DNA of 64,000 nucleotides from Nodosilinea sp. PGN35 (GTDB lineage: Bacteria; Cyanobacteriota; Cyanobacteriia; Phormidesmidales; Phormidesmidaceae): NCBI RefSeq assembly GCF_029109325.1, contig NZ_JAQKQJ010000018.1, positions 248,001 through 312,000 of the forward strand, in the 5' to 3' direction. This document shows, piece by piece, positions 48,289-56,479 of this stretch (positions within the stretch are counted from its first letter, which is position 1; each line of letters opens with the position of its first letter). The position numbers and the translations under genes were made by a program. Under the pieces are notes generated by a model. It was given only the letters and a program-made list of their open reading frames with translations, did not search any database and was not told where the DNA came from.

Positions 48289-49746
48289 CTACAGCCCGCA
48301 TTTTTCCTGCTGACGGGCGATCGCCCCTTGCAGCTGCGGCGTCATGCCCAGCGCTGCCCCATCGTAGAGCCGCTGAAACTCGCGCTCAAAGTGGGCCGCC
48401 ACCGTGGCATTGCGAATTACCAGCAAATTTTCGTCGTTGGTGGTATTGGCGGCCTGGCTCCAGTTTTGTGAGCCGACCAGCACAGTGGTTTGATCGAGCA
48501 CCGCAAACTTGTGGTGCAGCTTGTCGCCGGGGGGTAAACCGGGTACCCCTACCGTCGTCACCGGGTTGGCCCAGGGCACGCTGCTGTCGCGCTTGCAGTT
48601 GTGGTCGGGCAGGGTGAGACCCAGCATATCCAGCCCTTCGCTGTAGCTGCGGTAGGCAAAGCCGGGGTCAATCAGGGTCTTGATGCGCACCCCCCGGTGG
48701 GCCACAGGCCGCAGCTGGTCGCTGATGGCCTGTTCAGAAAATACAAACAGCGCCAGGTGTACGCTCTGGGTGGCCTGGCCCAGGGTTTTAGCAATTAACC
48801 CGTTGACGCTCTCGGGCCAGGGCTTAGTCTTGGAGGTGGGCGAAAACTGCACCTCCAGCACCGAGCCGGGGGGCGAGACCAGCGCTGAAGGGCGGTGGGG
48901 TTTTTGCAGGCCAAATCGGCTGTTGGGGGCACCGCCGGGGCCATCGCCCCACATCAGGTCAAACTCCTGCTGAAATCGCTGGGCCAAGGGCTGGCTGTCA
49001 ATTACCAGCATGCTGTTGGCGTTGCCGCGGCTATCGGGGTCGTTAAAGTCGCCGTGGATGCAGCTCAGCGTCCAGTTGGTCGAACCCGTCAGCACGGTGC
49101 GGCCATCGACCACCATAAATTTGTGGTGCATCAGGCCGCTGCCCTTGCTGCCGTCGGCGGTGTCGTCGAGCAGGGGAATGCTGGCCCCTGCCAGGATGGT
49201 GAGGGCATCGCGATCGCGCAACTCTGCCTCACTCAGCACACCATCCTGGTTGGCATCAATAAAGTCAAACTGGTCGCTGGCCTTATCTTGGTGGTGCTCG
49301 TCGAGCTGGGCGATCGCCGCCGGGTTACCCCGCTTTGCCATCGGGGTGCTGTAGGTGTTTTCGACAATCACCCGCACTGGTATCCCCGCCGCCTGCTTGG
49401 CCGCCAGGGCATGGGCGATGCCCGGCAGCGCGAACTCGTGGACGGCGATGTCGATGGAGACCTGGGCCAGGGCGATCGCCTCCACCACCACCTGCTCGAG
49501 GTCATCGCCGTGGCGGGTGATCTGGCGGTAGGGGTCGGTGTAGACCGCCGCCTGGTTCTGGTTAAAGTACGCTTGGATGTAGGGGTCTTGGGGCAGCGGC
49601 GTGAGGGTGGGCAGCGTTGCCTCGCTGCGAAACTGGCTGCTAACTCCCACAAACAGCAGCAGCCCCAGCCCAAAGCCGATCCCCCAGCGCACCCAGGGAA
49701 CCCTACCCCGAGAAGACCGAGCTCGAGAAGACGGAGATAGATGCAC
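48289..49746 (-). CDS. Phospholipase D-like protein with an EF-hand insertion
   Basis: This 485-residue exported protein has a basic N-terminus with one membrane segment (WGIGFGLGLLLFVGVSS) and two HKD half-sites (HHKFMVVDGRTVLTGSTNW and HHKFAVLDQTTVLVGSQNW), so a complete PLD active site can form. Between the first helices and the first HKD lies DANQDGVLSEAE, an EF-hand calcium loop, which suggests calcium control. The family includes lipases, nucleases and cardiolipin synthases; the substrate is unknown. The C-terminus ends with a lone Cys (EKCGL). Confidence 0.85.
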   Translation of the reverse strand: MHLSPSSRARSSRGRVPWVRWGIGFGLGLLLFVGVSSQFRSEATLPTLTPLPQDPYIQAYFNQNQAAVYTDPYRQITRHGDDLEQVVVEAIALAQVSIDIAVHEFALPGIAHALAAKQAAGIPVRVIVENTYSTPMAKRGNPAAIAQLDEHHQDKASDQFDFIDANQDGVLSEAELRDRDALTILAGASIPLLDDTADGSKGSGLMHHKFMVVDGRTVLTGSTNWTLSCIHGDFNDPDSRGNANSMLVIDSQPLAQRFQQEFDLMWGDGPGGAPNSRFGLQKPHRPSALVSPPGSVLEVQFSPTSKTKPWPESVNGLIAKTLGQATQSVHLALFVFSEQAISDQLRPVAHRGVRIKTLIDPGFAYRSYSEGLDMLGLTLPDHNCKRDSSVPWANPVTTVGVPGLPPGDKLHHKFAVLDQTTVLVGSQNWSQAANTTNDENLLVIRNATVAAHFEREFQRLYDGAALGMTPQLQGAIARQQEKCGL

Positions 49747-49927
49747 AGGCTTTGAAAAAACTTCGATGGGTTTAGGAATCCCATTCGGGGCGATCGGCTA
49801 ACGGTGAGATCGCCGCTGGCCAAGGTCAGGCAAAATGCCCAGCCGATCAGCCGTAATCGCAGCAAATTCTCATTTCTCAGCGCCTTCCAGGGCAAGACCA
49901 TTGACCCCTAACCACGAGAGCCAAACC

Positions 49928-50377
49928 ATGCAAATCTGGGTGGATGCCGATGCTTGCCCCAACGTGATCAAAGAGATTTTGTTTCGAGCGGCCAAACGAG
50001 TTGCGATCAAAACCACCCTGGTGGCCAACCAGGAACTCCAGATTCCCGGTTCCCCCTATATCGAGTCTGTGCTGGTGCGATCGGGCCTAGACGTAGCCGA
50101 TAGCTACATCGTGCAGCACCTCCAGCCCCAGGATCTAGTCATCACCGCCGACCTGCCCCTGGCCGCCGCCGCCATTGAAAAAGGGGCCTATGCCCTCAAC
50201 CCCCGCGGCGAATTTTATGACTCGGGCAATATTCGCGAGCGTCTATCAATGCGCAATTTCTTAACCGAGCTGCGCAGCGGCGGTATCGATACCGGTGGGC
50301 CAGCGCCCTTTAGCCAGCGCGACACCGCCGCCTTCGCCAACCAGCTAGACCGCTTTCTCACAAAGCACCTAGGCTAA
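49928..50377 (+). CDS. YaiI/YqxD family protein (DUF188)
   Basis: From MQIWVDADACPNVIKEILFR (49928) the product has 149 residues. The family pattern is clear: VDADACP at the N-terminus, SYIVQHLQPQDLVITADLPL and NPRGEFYDSGNIRERLSMRN. The fold resembles PIN-type nucleases, but activity is not established. The frame is open 31 codons further upstream. It is followed 30 bases later by the M42 peptidase gene. Confidence 0.88.
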   Translation: MQIWVDADACPNVIKEILFRAAKRVAIKTTLVANQELQIPGSPYIESVLVRSGLDVADSYIVQHLQPQDLVITADLPLAAAAIEKGAYALNPRGEFYDSGNIRERLSMRNFLTELRSGGIDTGGPAPFSQRDTAAFANQLDRFLTKHLG

Positions 50378-50406
50378 CCCCATCTCCCCCACTCTCCCCA
50401 TCCCCC

Positions 50407-51441
50407 ATGTCCTACGACGCTCTATTCACGCAGATCTCCGACCTTGTCCTGTGCCATTCCCCCAGCGGCGCAGAGGACGAAATCAATCAAAACCTAAGCG
50501 ATGCTCTGGGCTCTCTGGGGGTCGAGCACTGGCGCGATGAAGCCGACAACATAATCGCCAAAATTCCCGGCCGCGACGAGACCCGTGCCGTGGCCATTAC
50601 CGCCCACAAAGATGAAATCGGTACGCTGGTCAAAAGCATCTACGCTGACGGGCGCGTGTCGGTACGCAAGCTGGGCGGCTCCTTCCCCTGGGTCTACGGC
50701 GAAGGCGTGATGGATTTACTCGGCGATCGGGCAACAATCAGCGGTATTTTGAGCTTTGGCTCGCGCCATGTCTCCCACGAGTCGCCCCAGAAAATGCAGC
50801 AGGAGACCCAGCCCGTTACCTGGGAGACCGCCTGGATAGAGACCAAGCGATCGCCCTCAGACCTCGCCGCTGCTGGCATTCGCCCCGGCACCCGCGCGGT
50901 GGTGGGCAAGCACCGCAAACAGCCCTTTCGTCTGGGCGACTACATCGCCAGCTACACCCTCGACAACAAAGCCTCCCTGGCGATTTTGCTGCGCCTGGCC
51001 GAGCGTCTGAAGCAGCCCCCTGTGACGGTGTATCTGGTGGCTTCGGCCAAAGAAGAAGTAGGCGCGATCGGGGCGCTCTACTTCTCCCAGCGCCATCGGT
51101 TAGAGGCTTTAATTGCCCTAGAAATCTGCCCGCTGTCGGCGGAATACGCCATTCAGTCAGGGGATGTGCCGGTGCTGCTGAGCCAGGACGGCTACGGCCT
51201 CTACGATGAGGGCCTCAATGCAGAACTGCGCCAAGCCGCGATCGGCCAAAACCTGCCAGTTCAGATGGCGGTGATCAGCGGCTTTGGCAGTGACGGGTCG
51301 ATCGCCATGAAGTTTGGCCACGTGTCGCGGGCCGCCTGCCTCAGCTTTCCTACCCACAACACCCATGGGTATGAGATCGCTCATCTGGGGGCGATCGCCC
51401 GCTGCGCCGACATTCTAGAGCACTACTGTAACGACCTGTGA
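50407..51441 (+). CDS. M42-family metallo-aminopeptidase
   Basis: The 344-residue zinc peptidase of the M42 (glutamyl aminopeptidase/tetrahedral aminopeptidase) family has its metal site and catalytic residues in AITAHKDEIGTLV, SYTLDNKASLAILL, VASAKEEVGAIGAL and ALEICPLSAEY, and a final His in NTHGYEIAHLG. Such enzymes trim peptides in the cytoplasm. The start at 50407 gives the standard N-terminus (MSYDALFTQISDLVLCHSPS GAEDE). Confidence 0.88.
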   Translation: MSYDALFTQISDLVLCHSPSGAEDEINQNLSDALGSLGVEHWRDEADNIIAKIPGRDETRAVAITAHKDEIGTLVKSIYADGRVSVRKLGGSFPWVYGEGVMDLLGDRATISGILSFGSRHVSHESPQKMQQETQPVTWETAWIETKRSPSDLAAAGIRPGTRAVVGKHRKQPFRLGDYIASYTLDNKASLAILLRLAERLKQPPVTVYLVASAKEEVGAIGALYFSQRHRLEALIALEICPLSAEYAIQSGDVPVLLSQDGYGLYDEGLNAELRQAAIGQNLPVQMAVISGFGSDGSIAMKFGHVSRAACLSFPTHNTHGYEIAHLGAIARCADILEHYCNDL

Positions 51442-51527
51442 CAGCCGCCCGGTTAGCCCTGAACCTTTTCTAGAATGGGGTTGAGCCCCAGTCAGCTCCC
51501 CTGTAACCCAGCATTTAACTAACCCCC

Positions 51528-51992
51528 ATGGCCAAAACCGTCGCGGATGTGATGACCCCAGACCCGATCTCGGTGACCCCCGACACCGTGCTCAAAGATG
51601 CCATTCAGCTGATGGCTGACAACCACGTGGGTGGGCTGCCGGTGCTCAATGCCGACAACCATCTCGTCGGCATTCTGTCGGAGTCTGACTTGATGTGGCA
51701 GACCACTGGGGTCGATATGCCCGCCTACATCATGCTGCTCGACAGCGTGATCTACCTCAAGAATCCCACCCAGTACAACCAAGAACTCCACAAAGCCCTC
51801 GGCCAACTCGTCCAAGATGTCATGACCGATCACGTTGTCACCATTGCCCCCGACAAATCCCTCCGGGAAGCGGCGCACCTGATGCACGACAAGCAGGTGC
51901 GCCGCCTGCCCGTGGTCAACGCCGAGCAGCAGGTGGTCGGCATTCTCACCCGGGGCGATATCGTGCGGGAGATGGCCAATAGCTACGCCTGA
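51528..51992 (+). CDS. Tandem CBS-domain protein
   Basis: The 154-residue protein consists of two CBS domains (VMTPDPISVTPDTVLKDAIQ, GGLPVLNADNHLVGILSESD and VMTDHVVTIAPDKSLREAAH, RRLPVVNAEQQVVGILTRGD). CBS pairs bind adenine nucleotides and act as sensors. In plants and cyanobacteria, stand-alone CBS-pair proteins regulate thioredoxin-linked enzymes. The specific target is not visible. Confidence 0.88.
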   Translation: MAKTVADVMTPDPISVTPDTVLKDAIQLMADNHVGGLPVLNADNHLVGILSESDLMWQTTGVDMPAYIMLLDSVIYLKNPTQYNQELHKALGQLVQDVMTDHVVTIAPDKSLREAAHLMHDKQVRRLPVVNAEQQVVGILTRGDIVREMANSYA

Positions 51993-52000
51993 TGGGGAGA

Positions 52001-52064
52001 GGGTTGAATTTTGAGTTTTGAGTTCTTGCGGCAGTGCTTCAACTCAAAACTCAAAATTCAACCC
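52001..52064. repeat. Perfect 24-bp inverted repeat
   Basis: The arms at 52001-52024 (GGGTTGAATTTTGAGTTTTG AGTT) and 52041-52064 are exactly complementary around a 16-base loop. It lies between the CBS and NblB genes and could be a MITE-like remnant or strong terminator. The gap 51993-52151 holds nothing else. Confidence 0.9.
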
Positions 52065-52151
52065 TTAAAACTCCCTGTCCCACCTCCCCCTATCGCCGAT
52101 CCCCAAAATGGCCGATAGTAGAAACAGCAGATTTGTGTTTCTTTCTACAAA

Positions 52152-52814
52152 ATGGCTATTACCCCAGACTCGGTTCGAGAACTGCTCCACTCTGACGACT
52201 ACGGGGATCGGCTGCGGGCGGTCAACCAGATGCGTGAACTCGCTCCCGCCGATGCCTTTGAGCTGGTGCAGCTGGCCGCTAACGACGGCAACGCGCGAGT
52301 TCGTTACGCTGCCATCAGCCAGATTTCCAGCCTGGGCCAGCAGGATGTAGCCACCGTAGAGCCGCTGCTGCTGCGATCGCTCACCGAAGACCCCGAACCC
52401 GATGTGCAGGCCGCCGCCGCCGATACCATTGGCGGGCTGAAGCTCAGAAGTGCCTATCCCGAACTGGCGGCTCTCTACCACAGCACCGAAGAGTGGCTGG
52501 TGAAATTTAGTATTGTGGCCGCCCTGGGCGAACTGGGGGAACCCCAGGCCTTTGATTTGCTGCAAGACGCGCTCACCTCAAGCAACGAGCTGATTGCCAC
52601 TGCCGCCATTGGGGCCCTGGGTGAGCTGGGCGATCGCCGCGCCCTGCCGCTGCTGCTCAACCACACCACTCACCCCGACTGGCAGGTGCGCCACCGGCTG
52701 GTGCAGGCCCTGGCCCAGTTTTCTGAGCCCGAGGTCGAGACGGCCCTGCGTCAGCTCACCCAGGATGAATCTGAGATCGTCGCCGGGGCCGCCCGCCAGC
52801 ACCTGGCTCGCTAA
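52152..52814 (+). CDS. nblB: Phycobilisome degradation protein NblB-like (HEAT repeats)
   Basis: The 220-residue protein of HEAT/PBS-lyase repeats (RELLHSDDYGDRLRAVNQMR, VRYAAISQISSLGQQD, VKFSIVAALGELGEPQAFDL) matches NblB in length and N-terminal start MAITPDSVRELL. NblB takes part in phycobilisome breakdown during starvation, acting on chromophores. CpcE/CpcF-type lyases have similar repeats, but they occur in pairs near cpc genes, which are absent here. Confidence 0.75.
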   Translation: MAITPDSVRELLHSDDYGDRLRAVNQMRELAPADAFELVQLAANDGNARVRYAAISQISSLGQQDVATVEPLLLRSLTEDPEPDVQAAAADTIGGLKLRSAYPELAALYHSTEEWLVKFSIVAALGELGEPQAFDLLQDALTSSNELIATAAIGALGELGDRRALPLLLNHTTHPDWQVRHRLVQALAQFSEPEVETALRQLTQDESEIVAGAARQHLAR

Positions 52815-53140
52815 CGATAGATAGCCACTGTGCTGAGCGCCACGGCCCCCGTCCCTAGCCAGACCTGGGCAGCGCCATGGCAGCAATCGGCTCAGGCGCT
52901 GGCAAAATGACCTCAGGGTTCTGACGATGGCTGGAGCTGGTTTGAGCTAGAGAAGACTCGCTCTTTTAAGATGCTTAACATTGCGTAACTTCTTTTTCAG
53001 ATTCCATTTCTCCAGCGCCCTAGCTGCTGGCGGGCAGGTCAAGTTGCGATCGCTAAGACTGCTTCCAGAATCGGTCCAAACAGAGGCCAATGCAGGCAAA
53101 ACGATTTTGAACTGACGATTTGATCTAGAGATATCTGCCA

Positions 53141-53171
53141 TTGACGAAGCCCTGGCAAAGTTTGCTATAGT
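53141..53171 (+). promoter_or_regulatory. Possible sigma-70 promoter for the anti-sigma-like gene
   Basis: TTGACG (53141-53146) and TATAGT (53166-53171), 19 bases apart, lie about 250 bases upstream of the start at 53421. The gap 52815-53420 is AT-rich and has no gene I trust. Confidence 0.4.
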
Positions 53172-53420
53172 TAAATAGTGGTCGTACTGCCCTGCCCACA
53201 GCAATGGCAGTCTTTTCGGTTCTAGCCAAAGCATTGTTTTGGGTTAGTTCTTGTGAAGAAAGCCTTGTTAGGGGCTATGCACGAAAGCTAAGCTTGGGCA
53301 AGTCATAAAAAATAGAAATAATTTATCGATCGTCATAGATTCGTTTTTACTGATTAATCCCTGACCTGTGGGTCGAGTTCTGAAACCACCATTCAACTCA
53401 AGACATTGGAGATGGCCTGA

Positions 53421-53870
53421 GTGATTGCAACTTCTCCATCTGCACAGCAGCAAAAGTGGGACACGCTGAGTTTTGTGTCTACCCTTTATTTGCAGCCTGT
53501 TTTAGAGCTTTTGCTGAGAGATGTTCCCGCCACTTGGCAGGCCGAGGTGCGGTTGGGCCTGCAAGAAGCCTTGGTCAATGCGGCCAAGCACGGCAATCGT
53601 CTCGATCCGGCCAAGCAAATTTCTGTTAAGTATGCTGCATCGACCTCTCACCTGTGGTGGGTGATCATCGATCAGGGCCGTGGGTTTAGCCATCCCTGGA
53701 GCTGCGAGGACGCCATCGATGGCAACTGCACCGCTCACCCCGGCGAATGTGGTCGGGGTCTCTATATTCTTTACCAAGTATTTGACCAGGTGACCTGGTA
53801 CAACGGCGGTCGAGAGCTGCACCTGGGGAAGGTGGTGCGGCAGCCCCGCCGGCTTCCCCTAATTCGATAA
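53421..53870 (+). CDS. Anti-sigma regulatory factor-like HATPase
   Basis: The 149-residue protein has the GHKL ATP-binding fold of RsbW-like kinases: N-box ALVNAAKHGNRLDP, G1 IDQGRGFSHPW and G2 ECGRGLYILYQVFDQV. It would bind and phosphorylate an anti-anti-sigma partner or sequester a sigma factor. No partner gene is adjacent. The start codon is GTG 53421. Stress control is inferred from the family. Confidence 0.85.
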   Translation: MIATSPSAQQQKWDTLSFVSTLYLQPVLELLLRDVPATWQAEVRLGLQEALVNAAKHGNRLDPAKQISVKYAASTSHLWWVIIDQGRGFSHPWSCEDAIDGNCTAHPGECGRGLYILYQVFDQVTWYNGGRELHLGKVVRQPRRLPLIR

Positions 53871-53924
53871 TTTGAGTCAGAAGTTTAAGTGAGACTTTAA
53901 GGCAGCCCCTGGCGGCGGGCCGAT

Positions 53925-54233
53925 TCAGCCTTTGCGATTGCCGTGGGTTGGGCAGGGAGGCGCTTGCAGGCTGCGGTTGAGCCAGCCTGCGGCCTGCTCG
54001 ACTCGCACCAGGGCCTCCTCTGAATTTTGCTTGAGCAAAAACACCAGCGCTGCGGCCAGCTGTTCCCTGGCGCGCACCCGGCGATCGCGGCTGAGACGGT
54101 GCCAGTCGGCGGGCTTAATGGCCAGGCGCTCCGCCAGTATCTGCGCCAGCTCCAGGTCGCTCAGCTCGGCGGCGGGTTTGGCTGCCTGGGCGATCGCCTG
54201 GGGCGTCATCGACGGATCAAACGAAAAAGCCAT
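53925..54233 (-). CDS. Conserved cyanobacterial hypothetical protein (DUF6439-like)
   Basis: A 102-residue helical protein (MAFSFDPSMTPQAIAQAAKP, ELSDLELAQILAERLAIKPA DWHRLSRDRRVRAREQLAA ALVFLLKQ). The pattern of a helix with WHRLSRDRR is typical of a small family in cyanobacteria with no assigned function. It converges on the HATPase gene. Confidence 0.65.
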   Translation of the reverse strand: MAFSFDPSMTPQAIAQAAKPAAELSDLELAQILAERLAIKPADWHRLSRDRRVRAREQLAAALVFLLKQNSEEALVRVEQAAGWLNRSLQAPPCPTHGNRKG

Positions 54234-54319
54234 AGTTACTCAAACCAGTTGGGGTTAACTAGAAGATATACCCTGCCCGGCAGCTCTGCTGGACAGCCAT
54301 CTCTACTATATTTTGCCCC

Positions 54320-54697
54320 ATGAAACCAGGCTACCCAAAGCGATACCACAGCCAGCGAGGTTCCCTCGGGGACAGTGCCGATGCGGCTCCCCCCTCCCTG
54401 GGCGAGCTAATGCAGCGGCTAGAGCGGCTAGAAGCACGCCTTCACCAGCTGAAAGCCGGGCTCTCAAACTTGGTACAGCTTCAGCAAATTCAAGACAGCG
54501 AGCCGCAGGACGAGGTTCAGCATTCAGCCCAGGAGGTGACCCGTCTTCAGGATGCCGCCGATAATTTTGAGCTAGAGCTGGCCAGCCGGGTAGTATCGTG
54601 GCAGCACCTGCAAGAACCGTTCTGGCAGGCGGTGCGGTTTGGTGGGCTAGGGCTGCTGCTGGGCTGGGGTTTAGCCTGGTTTGTCTACGCTCGATAG
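54320..54697 (+). CDS. Coiled-coil protein with a C-terminal membrane anchor
   Basis: The 125-residue protein is a soluble coiled coil (LMQRLERLEARLHQLKAGLS NLVQLQQIQ) followed by VRFGGLGLLLGWGLAWFVYA at the C-terminus, a tail anchor. A function is not evident. It precedes the tRNA pair and stops 88 bases before tRNA-Tyr. Confidence 0.65.
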   Translation: MKPGYPKRYHSQRGSLGDSADAAPPSLGELMQRLERLEARLHQLKAGLSNLVQLQQIQDSEPQDEVQHSAQEVTRLQDAADNFELELASRVVSWQHLQEPFWQAVRFGGLGLLLGWGLAWFVYAR

Positions 54698-54785
54698 GCT
54701 AACTCAGGCAAAATCGGCAGAACTTTTTTAAGTTGCCCAAAAGTAATTCCCCTTACATGCTAGGATTATAAATCGTGGATAGAGC

Positions 54786-54867
54786 GGGTCGGTGCCCGAG
54801 TGGTTAATGGGGGCGGACTGTAAATCCGCTGGCTACGCCTACGCTGGTTCGAATCCAGCCCGGCCCA
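54786..54867 (+). tRNA. tRNA-Tyr (GUA)
   Basis: An 82-base cloverleaf: acceptor GGGTCGG pairs with CCGGCCC, the anticodon loop is CTGTAAA with GUA at 54820-54822, a long variable arm (GGCTACGCC) is typical of class II tRNA-Tyr, and the T-loop is GGTTCGAATCC. No CCA is encoded. Confidence 0.97.
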
Positions 54868-54880
54868 TCCACGACTGTTT

Positions 54881-54952
<72 letters not shown>

Positions 54953-54967
54953 TCTCAAAACTGCAAT

Positions 54968-55888
54968 TTACCAAAACAGGTGGTTGAGCCAGTGGCGCAG
55001 CGGCTGCGGCCCCTGGGGCTCTTCGTAGTGGGAGGGCAGGAGGGCCTGAAAGGCGGTTTCGAGCTCAGCCAGAGCGGCGTCAATGGCCACGCGCTTGGGG
55101 CGAGTTTGGTGGGGTACGTAGACCGCTGGGCCAAACCGCAGGGTAATTTCTTTGCGAAAGTAGAGAATTTTGGTGCCGACAATGGCCACGGGGCAGACGG
55201 GCACCCCAGAGCGCATGGCGTAGAGTACAGTGCCCCGGCGGAGGGGGTGCATGTGCCCCTCCTGTTCTCCCAGGCGACCTTCTGGGAACAGCATGATGCC
55301 ATCGCCTCGAGCCAGCAGGGCCTGCACCGCCTGATCGATCTGCCGCATCTGCTGGATGGAACTGCCGTTGGGAACGTGCTCGCGAATGTTGGTCGCCAGG
55401 GGCTTGAGGTCATCCTGGCCGGTGTCGGCGGCGGCCATTACAGCCATTTCTTCTTTCCACCAGCGCTCCAGGGGAATTACGCCCCCAGCCCAGCCGATCA
55501 GCCAGCGTTTCCAGCGCTTGTTGTAGAGGGTGCGGGCATCGCCCAGGATGTAGTAGTAGGGGGTGGGGGGGCAGAAGGCCAGCAGCAGAAACGGGTCTAG
55601 GTGGCTCAGATGGTTGGCGGTGAGCACATTGGGCTCGGTGGGAATGTGCTCTGGGTTCTCAATGCGTACCCGAAAGCAGGCTTTGATGAATCGGCGCATT
55701 AACCAGCGGCGGATGCGCCCGCTCACTCGGCGGTCGGCGGTGCCCTGGGCGATCGCGCTCAGCTCCGCCAAATCTAGCTCAATGCACTGCCGCACTGCCG
55801 GGTTTTGGGCGGTGGCCACCCCCTCTCGCACGCGGGCAATGGCTTCGGGGGTGAGGGCAACGGTGAGTTCGGGCTGCATGTCAGTCAT
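54968..55888 (-). CDS. 1-acyl-glycerol-phosphate acyltransferase-like protein
   Basis: The 306-residue PlsC-family acyltransferase has the catalytic NHLSHLDPF and the substrate motif IMLFPEGRLGEQEG, separated by about 130 residues with a hydrophobic region. It would acylate a lyso-phospholipid at the membrane. The chosen start is MTDMQPELTVALTPEA (55888); the open frame extends 27 codons more without support. The downstream end lies 16 bases from tRNA-Thr on the other strand. Confidence 0.85.
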   Translation of the reverse strand: MTDMQPELTVALTPEAIARVREGVATAQNPAVRQCIELDLAELSAIAQGTADRRVSGRIRRWLMRRFIKACFRVRIENPEHIPTEPNVLTANHLSHLDPFLLLAFCPPTPYYYILGDARTLYNKRWKRWLIGWAGGVIPLERWWKEEMAVMAAADTGQDDLKPLATNIREHVPNGSSIQQMRQIDQAVQALLARGDGIMLFPEGRLGEQEGHMHPLRRGTVLYAMRSGVPVCPVAIVGTKILYFRKEITLRFGPAVYVPHQTRPKRVAIDAALAELETAFQALLPSHYEEPQGPQPLRHWLNHLFW

Positions 55889-55995
55889 GGCAATGGCCTG
55901 GGGGCGTTCTGGCAATGCGGGGGACAGAGTTGCCCTGAGTATGGGGCGGCAACCCCAGGGATGACTCAAGTTGTCGGTAATTCTTTAAGTTTCCC

Positions 55996-56472
55996 TCAGC
56001 GGCCGTGGCAGGCCTTGTACTTCTTGCCGCTGCCGCACCAGCAGGGGTCGCCGCGCTTGGGCACCACCGGGGGTAGGGCGTCGCCATCCACATAGAACCA
56101 GCGCTGTTTTTGCCGCACAAAGCGCGAGCGCTCATGCACCTGGCCCGGTCGCGGGTCCAAATAGTGGGCAATGAATTCGACCACGCCCTGGCTGTCCGCC
56201 GTCTGCCCCGCCTCAGTGGCGATCACACGCAGACCCAGCCAGGTGGTGGCGGCAGTGCTCTGGGCGATCGCCGTCCGCTGCCCCCCGTAGCGCCGGGTCG
56301 GATGGTGGGTGGCGATCAGGTAGTCAATGTCGCCCTGGTGGTAGGCCGTATAGCGCGATCGCATCAGCGCCTCCGCCGTCGGGGCCGCCTCACCCAGGAG
56401 ATAGGGCCGACAACAGTCCCCAAAACCTGCCCCGCTGCCACAGGGACACCGCTCCGCAGCCCCTAGACCCAT
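55996..56472 (-). CDS. YchJ-family SEC-C motif protein
   Basis: A 158-residue protein with SEC-C zinc motifs at both ends (RCPCGSGAGFGDCCRPYL and CWCGSGKKYKACHGR) and the UPF0225 core between (ALMRSRYTAYHQGDIDYLIATHHP). The start is ATG 56472 (MGLGAAERCPC). SEC-C zinc fingers bind protein partners or phospholipids. The cellular role of YchJ is unknown. It overlaps nothing; the DUF4268 gene ends eight bases before its start. Confidence 0.85.
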   Translation of the reverse strand: MGLGAAERCPCGSGAGFGDCCRPYLLGEAAPTAEALMRSRYTAYHQGDIDYLIATHHPTRRYGGQRTAIAQSTAATTWLGLRVIATEAGQTADSQGVVEFIAHYLDPRPGQVHERSRFVRQKQRWFYVDGDALPPVVPKRGDPCWCGSGKKYKACHGR

Positions 56473-56479
56473 CCGCCCC

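Noticed and set aside
52947..53234. 95-residue minus-strand frame between nblB and the HATPase gene
   Set aside because: No motif or ribosome site is present, the region is AT-rich, and a plausible plus-strand promoter lies inside it.
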